Source of the DNA: Calditrichota bacterium
GTDB taxonomy: Bacteria > Zixibacteria > MSB-5A5 > GN15 > FEB-12
Length of the DNA stretch: 9,123 nucleotides
Direction of reading: 5' to 3'
Assembly: GCA_030641085.1 (NCBI GenBank)
Contig: DAOWIC010000298.1
Location: 1-9,123 of the forward strand
Positions 6,257 to 9,123 of this stretch are shown here, in pieces. Under the pieces are notes generated by a model. The model ran no database searches and was not told where the DNA came from. It saw only the letters and a list, made by a program, of their open reading frames with translations. Made by a program: the position numbers and the translations under genes. Position 1 is the first letter of the stretch. The number at the start of each line of letters is the position of its first letter.

Positions 6257-7312
6257 ATGAAGAAACGGTTTACAGTTTGTCTGGTTGCGGGATTGATTCT
6301 GATGATATTTGCCCTGGACAACTGGGCAGACGTTATAATCACCAATGCATGGGCTGATTACAAGGGGAATGTCACCTTCAACGGCGACCCGGCCCCGGTT
6401 GGATCGATTGTCGATGCATATGATCCGGGCGGCCTGCATGTCGGGCAGTATATTGTTGGCATCTCCGGAGTTGGCAACGACTCCGCCGGCATCTACGGAT
6501 TTATGCATGTTTACGGCGATGATAATCTGACCGACGGCATCCATACCGGCGCCCTGGCCGGTGACAGTCTCGAATTCGAAGTAAACGGCGTCGCGGCCGC
6601 TCCGACCGTGATAAGCGGCAGCCTCTTCTGGGCTGACCAGTCCCAGAACGACATTGATCTGGCAGCCTCGGCCGCAATCTCCTTTATAACGGTCGACCTG
6701 CCAACCGCCAAAGCCGGCATGCCCGGTGACACCGTACGTTTTGAAGTAGGTGTTCAGAACACCGGTGCTCCGCTGGATCTGTACGGCATTGTATCCGAGG
6801 ACGATACTTCTGCCTCACCCGGATGGATTACCCACGACCAGGATACGGTCTCTTACGCGGCTAACGGCGCGACCGCTTATGTCTGGTTCGATGCCGAGAT
6901 TCCTGTCTTTGGAGGCGGCGGTGACACCGTGTTTACGATTACTTACACCGTCTATTCTCTTCTGGACACCACCGTCAGTTATACCGACAGCGTTCAGTTG
7001 TTCAAGTCGAACACCGACGTTGGCGACAACAGTTGGGCGACGATTCCGGATCGCTTCGACGTGTTCCAGAACTACCCCAACCCGTTCAACCCGACAACGA
7101 CCATCTCGTTCACGATGCCGGCCAAGTCCGATGTCCGCCTCGAGGTAATCAATATCCTTGGGCAGACTGTCGACGCGCGCGAGCTGGGCATAATGCCTGG
7201 CGGCACTCATCAAGTGGAGTATGATGCCACGCGGCTTTCCAGCGGTGTCTATTTCTACCGCATATCAACCGACAGTGGTACTGTCAGCCGCAAGATGGTG
7301 TTGCTCAAATAG
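6257..7312 (+). CDS. Secreted VYGDD-domain protein with T9SS type A sorting domain
   Basis: This is a secreted protein of 351 residues. The signal peptide is residues 1-24 (KKR, hydrophobic core, probable cleavage after DNWA); Cys8 is not in a lipobox, so it is not a lipoprotein. Residues 26-137 form a VYGDD domain (PVGSIVDAYDPGG at 47-59, IYGFMHVYGDD at 79-89, AGDSLEFEVNG at 101-111). It is clearly homologous to the two copies in the preceding gene. Residues about 142-250 form an Ig-like beta region of unassigned family (GMPGDTVRFEVGVQNTG). Residues 263-351 are the T9SS sorting domain with FlgD-like fold (QNYPNPFNPTTTISFTMP, LEVINILGQTV, SGVYFYRIS, terminal KMVLLK). A GGTGA at 6248-6252 precedes the ATG closely. 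The gene lies 72 bp after the giant gene on the same strand, with a strong terminator after it, so an operon is likely. Export route is well supported; function is unknown. Confidence 0.9.
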   Translation: MKKRFTVCLVAGLILMIFALDNWADVIITNAWADYKGNVTFNGDPAPVGSIVDAYDPGGLHVGQYIVGISGVGNDSAGIYGFMHVYGDDNLTDGIHTGALAGDSLEFEVNGVAAAPTVISGSLFWADQSQNDIDLAASAAISFITVDLPTAKAGMPGDTVRFEVGVQNTGAPLDLYGIVSEDDTSASPGWITHDQDTVSYAANGATAYVWFDAEIPVFGGGGDTVFTITYTVYSLLDTTVSYTDSVQLFKSNTDVGDNSWATIPDRFDVFQNYPNPFNPTTTISFTMPAKSDVRLEVINILGQTVDARELGIMPGGTHQVEYDATRLSSGVYFYRISTDSGTVSRKMVLLK

Positions 7313-7334
7313 AGCGAAATAATCCAGATTTCCC

Positions 7335-7364
7335 AAAAAACCCCGGTATAACCCGGGGTTTTTT
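7335..7364 (+). terminator. Intrinsic terminator after the secreted-protein operon
   Basis: CCCCGG (7341-7346) pairs with CCGGGG (7353-7358) around loop TATAAC. The stem is extended by a six-A tract upstream (7335-7340) and a six-T tract downstream (7359-7364), making a 12-bp perfect hairpin with a U tail. The A/T symmetry means it could work in both directions, but neighbours on both sides are plus-strand genes. It starts 22 bases after the stop of the upstream gene. Confidence 0.92.
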
Positions 7365-7427
7365 GTTGTGGCCGGGCGATGACGGCCAATATATTTAAGG
7401 AATTACAGACCGCTGAGGCCTGAGCAT

Positions 7428-8432
7428 ATGCCATCGAGTTTTAGAGTAGCCGGAAAATCCGATGTCGGGCTGGTTCGACCCGGCAATGAAGACTTCCTTC
7501 ACATCGACGAACAGAACGCGGTCTTTGCCGTCTGTGACGGCATGGGCGGCCACCAGGCGGGCGAAGTAGCCTCGATGATGGCGGCATCGACCCTTGACAC
7601 CGCCTTTAACCGCCTGTCGCGCGAACTGCTGGCCGATGAAACGCTGGCTCTCGGGCGGGCGCTGCCCGATAACGGCAACCTGCTGTTGCGGGCTATTCGT
7701 CTGGCCAATCGGGGTATTTACACTAAAGCGGCGGTTGACCCGGCTCTCAACGGTATGGGTACGACCGTGGTGACGCTGTCACTCAAAGATGACATGCTCT
7801 CGGTCGCGCACGTCGGCGACAGTCGTGCCTACCGTCTCGAGGACAGGTCAGTAACTCCGCTTACATCCGACCACTCCTGGGTGGCGGAAATTCAACAGCA
7901 GCAGAATATCACCGAGGCGGAAGCCTCCAAGATGGTCGGCAAGAATGTCATTACCCGCGCCCTCGGTGTTCGGGATACGGTCGAGATCGATTACCGCCTG
8001 ATCCGGGTCAAGCCGGGCGATAAGTTTATCCTTTGCTCCGACGGTCTGTGCGGGTTCGCCGACGATGACGAGATATTTTCGGTCGCCCACAAGGCTCGGG
8101 AGGAGAACGAGCGCATGGTGGAGAGCCTGATACAAATGGCCAACGACCGGGGCGGTATGGATAATGTCACGGTGATCGTGCTGGAGATAACCGGCGTATC
8201 CGAGTCCGGCCTGCCGGAGGTCGAGCCGTTTACTCTCCCGGCCGAAACCGCCGTTCAACTCGAACGCGAGGACACCTGGCTGGAGAAGATCAACGCCCTG
8301 CTCGCCGAAAAAGATTCTGCCGATATGGAGGAGACGGCCGTCAAACCACAGAGCCGGGTCGCCCTGTTTGTCATTTTCGCCCTGTTTATCATCATCGCCG
8401 CAGCTATTGTCTATTTTTCAACCGGCGACTGA
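7428..8432 (+). CDS. PP2C-type Ser/Thr protein phosphatase with C-terminal membrane anchor
   Basis: This is a metal-dependent (Mn2+/Mg2+) phosphatase of the PPM/PP2C family, related to bacterial PrpC/Stp; it removes phosphate from Ser/Thr of target proteins, usually opposing a Hanks-type kinase. Family motifs are intact: DVGLVRPGNED (12-22), VCDGMGGHQAGE (35-46) with metal ligand D37, GMGTTVV (109-115), VGDSRAYR (129-136), LTSDHSWV (145-152), ITRALG (175-180), LCSDGL (202-207) with D205, and GGMDNVTV (242-249) with D245. After the catalytic domain (about 1-255) come an acidic linker and one TM helix at about 311-330, followed by STGD. The enzyme is thus probably tail-anchored with the catalytic domain in the cytoplasm. 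ATG 7428 has GAGG (7414-7417) 10 bases upstream. It follows a strong terminator, so it has its own promoter, not clearly visible. No kinase lies in the window. Confidence 0.95.
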   Translation: MPSSFRVAGKSDVGLVRPGNEDFLHIDEQNAVFAVCDGMGGHQAGEVASMMAASTLDTAFNRLSRELLADETLALGRALPDNGNLLLRAIRLANRGIYTKAAVDPALNGMGTTVVTLSLKDDMLSVAHVGDSRAYRLEDRSVTPLTSDHSWVAEIQQQQNITEAEASKMVGKNVITRALGVRDTVEIDYRLIRVKPGDKFILCSDGLCGFADDDEIFSVAHKAREENERMVESLIQMANDRGGMDNVTVIVLEITGVSESGLPEVEPFTLPAETAVQLEREDTWLEKINALLAEKDSADMEETAVKPQSRVALFVIFALFIIIAAAIVYFSTGD

Positions 8433-8519
8433 TCCGCAACATCATCAAACCATCTCCAAAACTGCAATTACTCCCATAGGATAGTTGCGCTTTGACCGTA
8501 TTCTCGTAGATTGTCCTGT

Positions 8520-9123
8520 ATGAATCGGCGCCATCACGCACCTAACGAAATCCTGATCTGGTCCGCCATAATCGGCGCGCTGGGCCTGGTGATCCGACTG
8601 CTTTTTGTCTGGCAGGCCGAGTCGCACTTAATCTTCACGATTCCCGTAATGGATATGGAGTACCACCATCAATGGGCGTCCGCGATTGCCGCCGGCAAGG
8701 AATTCATCACCGGCCCCTTTTTCCGCGCCCCGCTCTACCCCTATTTTTTGGGCGCTGTCTATTACCTGTTCGGTTCCGGCTACTGGCCGATCCTGATTAT
8801 CCAGAGCCTGCTCGGGGCAGCCTCGGCGGTGCTGGTCTTCTTGATCGGTGAGCACACCTTCAGCCGCAGAACCGGCATTATCGCCGGACTGGCGGTCGCC
8901 TTCTACGGCCCATTGATCTTTTATACCGGCCTGAAATTGATACCAACGCTGGCGATATTTCTCACGCTGCTGGGCCTTTACTGGCTGGTCAAATGGCTTG
9001 ACGGCGCGTCGGATCGCTCGCTCTGGCTGGCAGGAATCGCCTTTGGCCTTTCGGCTATCGCCCGGCCAACAGTGCTGCTTTTTGTGGTGGTCTTTATTAT
9101 CTGGCAACTACTTAGGACGGATA
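8520..9123 (+). CDS. GT39/PMT-like membrane glycosyltransferase (3' end cut by window)
   Basis: The N-terminal 201 residues of a multi-pass membrane protein run off the right edge. TM segments are seen at about 11-32, 70-86, 90-110, 117-137, 141-157 and 168-200. The layout matches the GT39 (PMT/ArnT-like) family: a first TM, an extracytoplasmic loop with an acidic motif (MDMEYHHQWASAI, 44-56; D45 is the candidate catalytic Asp), then FRAPLYPYFLGAVYYLFG (68-85). Such enzymes move sugars from polyprenyl-phosphate donors to lipids or proteins on the outer face of the inner membrane; the substrate cannot be told here. ATG 8520 is the first in frame and precedes the first TM by ten residues, but no Shine-Dalgarno is visible. 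It lies 87 bp after the phosphatase stop on the same strand, with no terminator between, so co-transcription is possible. Some relatives carry a C-terminal TPR region, which would lie outside the window. Confidence 0.85.
   Translation, partial: MNRRHHAPNEILIWSAIIGALGLVIRLLFVWQAESHLIFTIPVMDMEYHHQWASAIAAGKEFITGPFFRAPLYPYFLGAVYYLFGSGYWPILIIQSLLGAASAVLVFLIGEHTFSRRTGIIAGLAVAFYGPLIFYTGLKLIPTLAIFLTLLGLYWLVKWLDGASDRSLWLAGIAFGLSAIARPTVLLFVVVFIIWQLLRTD

Noticed and set aside
4667..6544. 625-codon open frame on the minus strand across both secreted-protein genes
   Set aside because: It is antisense to two clearly coding genes. Its Arg/Val/Asn-rich product is the mirror of repeated motifs (IIAVN.HK opposite VYGDD, RIERVRVVLVQAE opposite the sorting motif). 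Lack of stops reflects GC-rich biased codons.
8492..8520. Promoter with TTGACC for the glycosyltransferase gene
   Set aside because: There is no -10-like hexamer at 16-18 bases; TAGATT is only 10 bases away.
8445..9107. Minus-strand open frames opposite the right-hand gene
   Set aside because: The plus strand reads as a GT39-like multi-TM protein with conserved loop motifs; the antisense products are charged, low-complexity sequences.

Overview
The window is a chromosomal segment from a Gram-negative bacterium. Two of its proteins end in the C-terminal sorting domain of the type IX secretion system (T9SS), with the motif NQNYPNPFNPTTTISF or a close variant, a FlgD-like beta fold and a final KM[T/V]LLK. 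This style of sorting domain, the modular multi-Ig secreted proteins and the moderately high GC suggest the FCB supergroup. Candidate phyla such as Zixibacteria or relatives are my best guess, by inference only.

Layout. On the left edge a two-TM potassium channel with a cytoplasmic RCK/TrkA-N domain runs on the minus strand and is cut by the window. Diverging from it on the plus strand is a small VanZ-family membrane protein. A gene-free stretch of about 395 bases follows. It holds a strong sigma70-type promoter and a leader of about 320 nt rich in hairpins. Next comes a secreted protein of 1516 residues: signal peptide, unassigned N-terminal domain, four tandem 95-residue cadherin/Ig-like repeats, a BACON-like domain, another Ig-like repeat, a cohesin-like domain, a carboxypeptidase-regulatory-like domain, a 'VYGDD' domain, two GWNLVS modules, a second VYGDD domain and the T9SS tail. 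After a perfect 12-bp stem-loop there is a second secreted protein of 351 residues. It carries one VYGDD domain and the same kind of T9SS tail, like a minimal version of its neighbour. A textbook intrinsic terminator closes this probable two-gene unit.

Downstream are a PP2C-type Ser/Thr phosphatase with a C-terminal membrane anchor, and the start of a multi-pass GT39/PMT-like glycosyltransferase cut by the right edge.

The two secreted proteins are the natural functional pair: same export route, shared domain, same strand, 72-bp gap and a single strong terminator. No T9SS machinery, partner kinase or known substrate is encoded here, so their role at the cell surface is unknown. The channel, VanZ protein, phosphatase and glycosyltransferase look like ordinary neighbours with no evident common pathway. 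I see no tRNA, rRNA, CRISPR array, transposase or phage gene.
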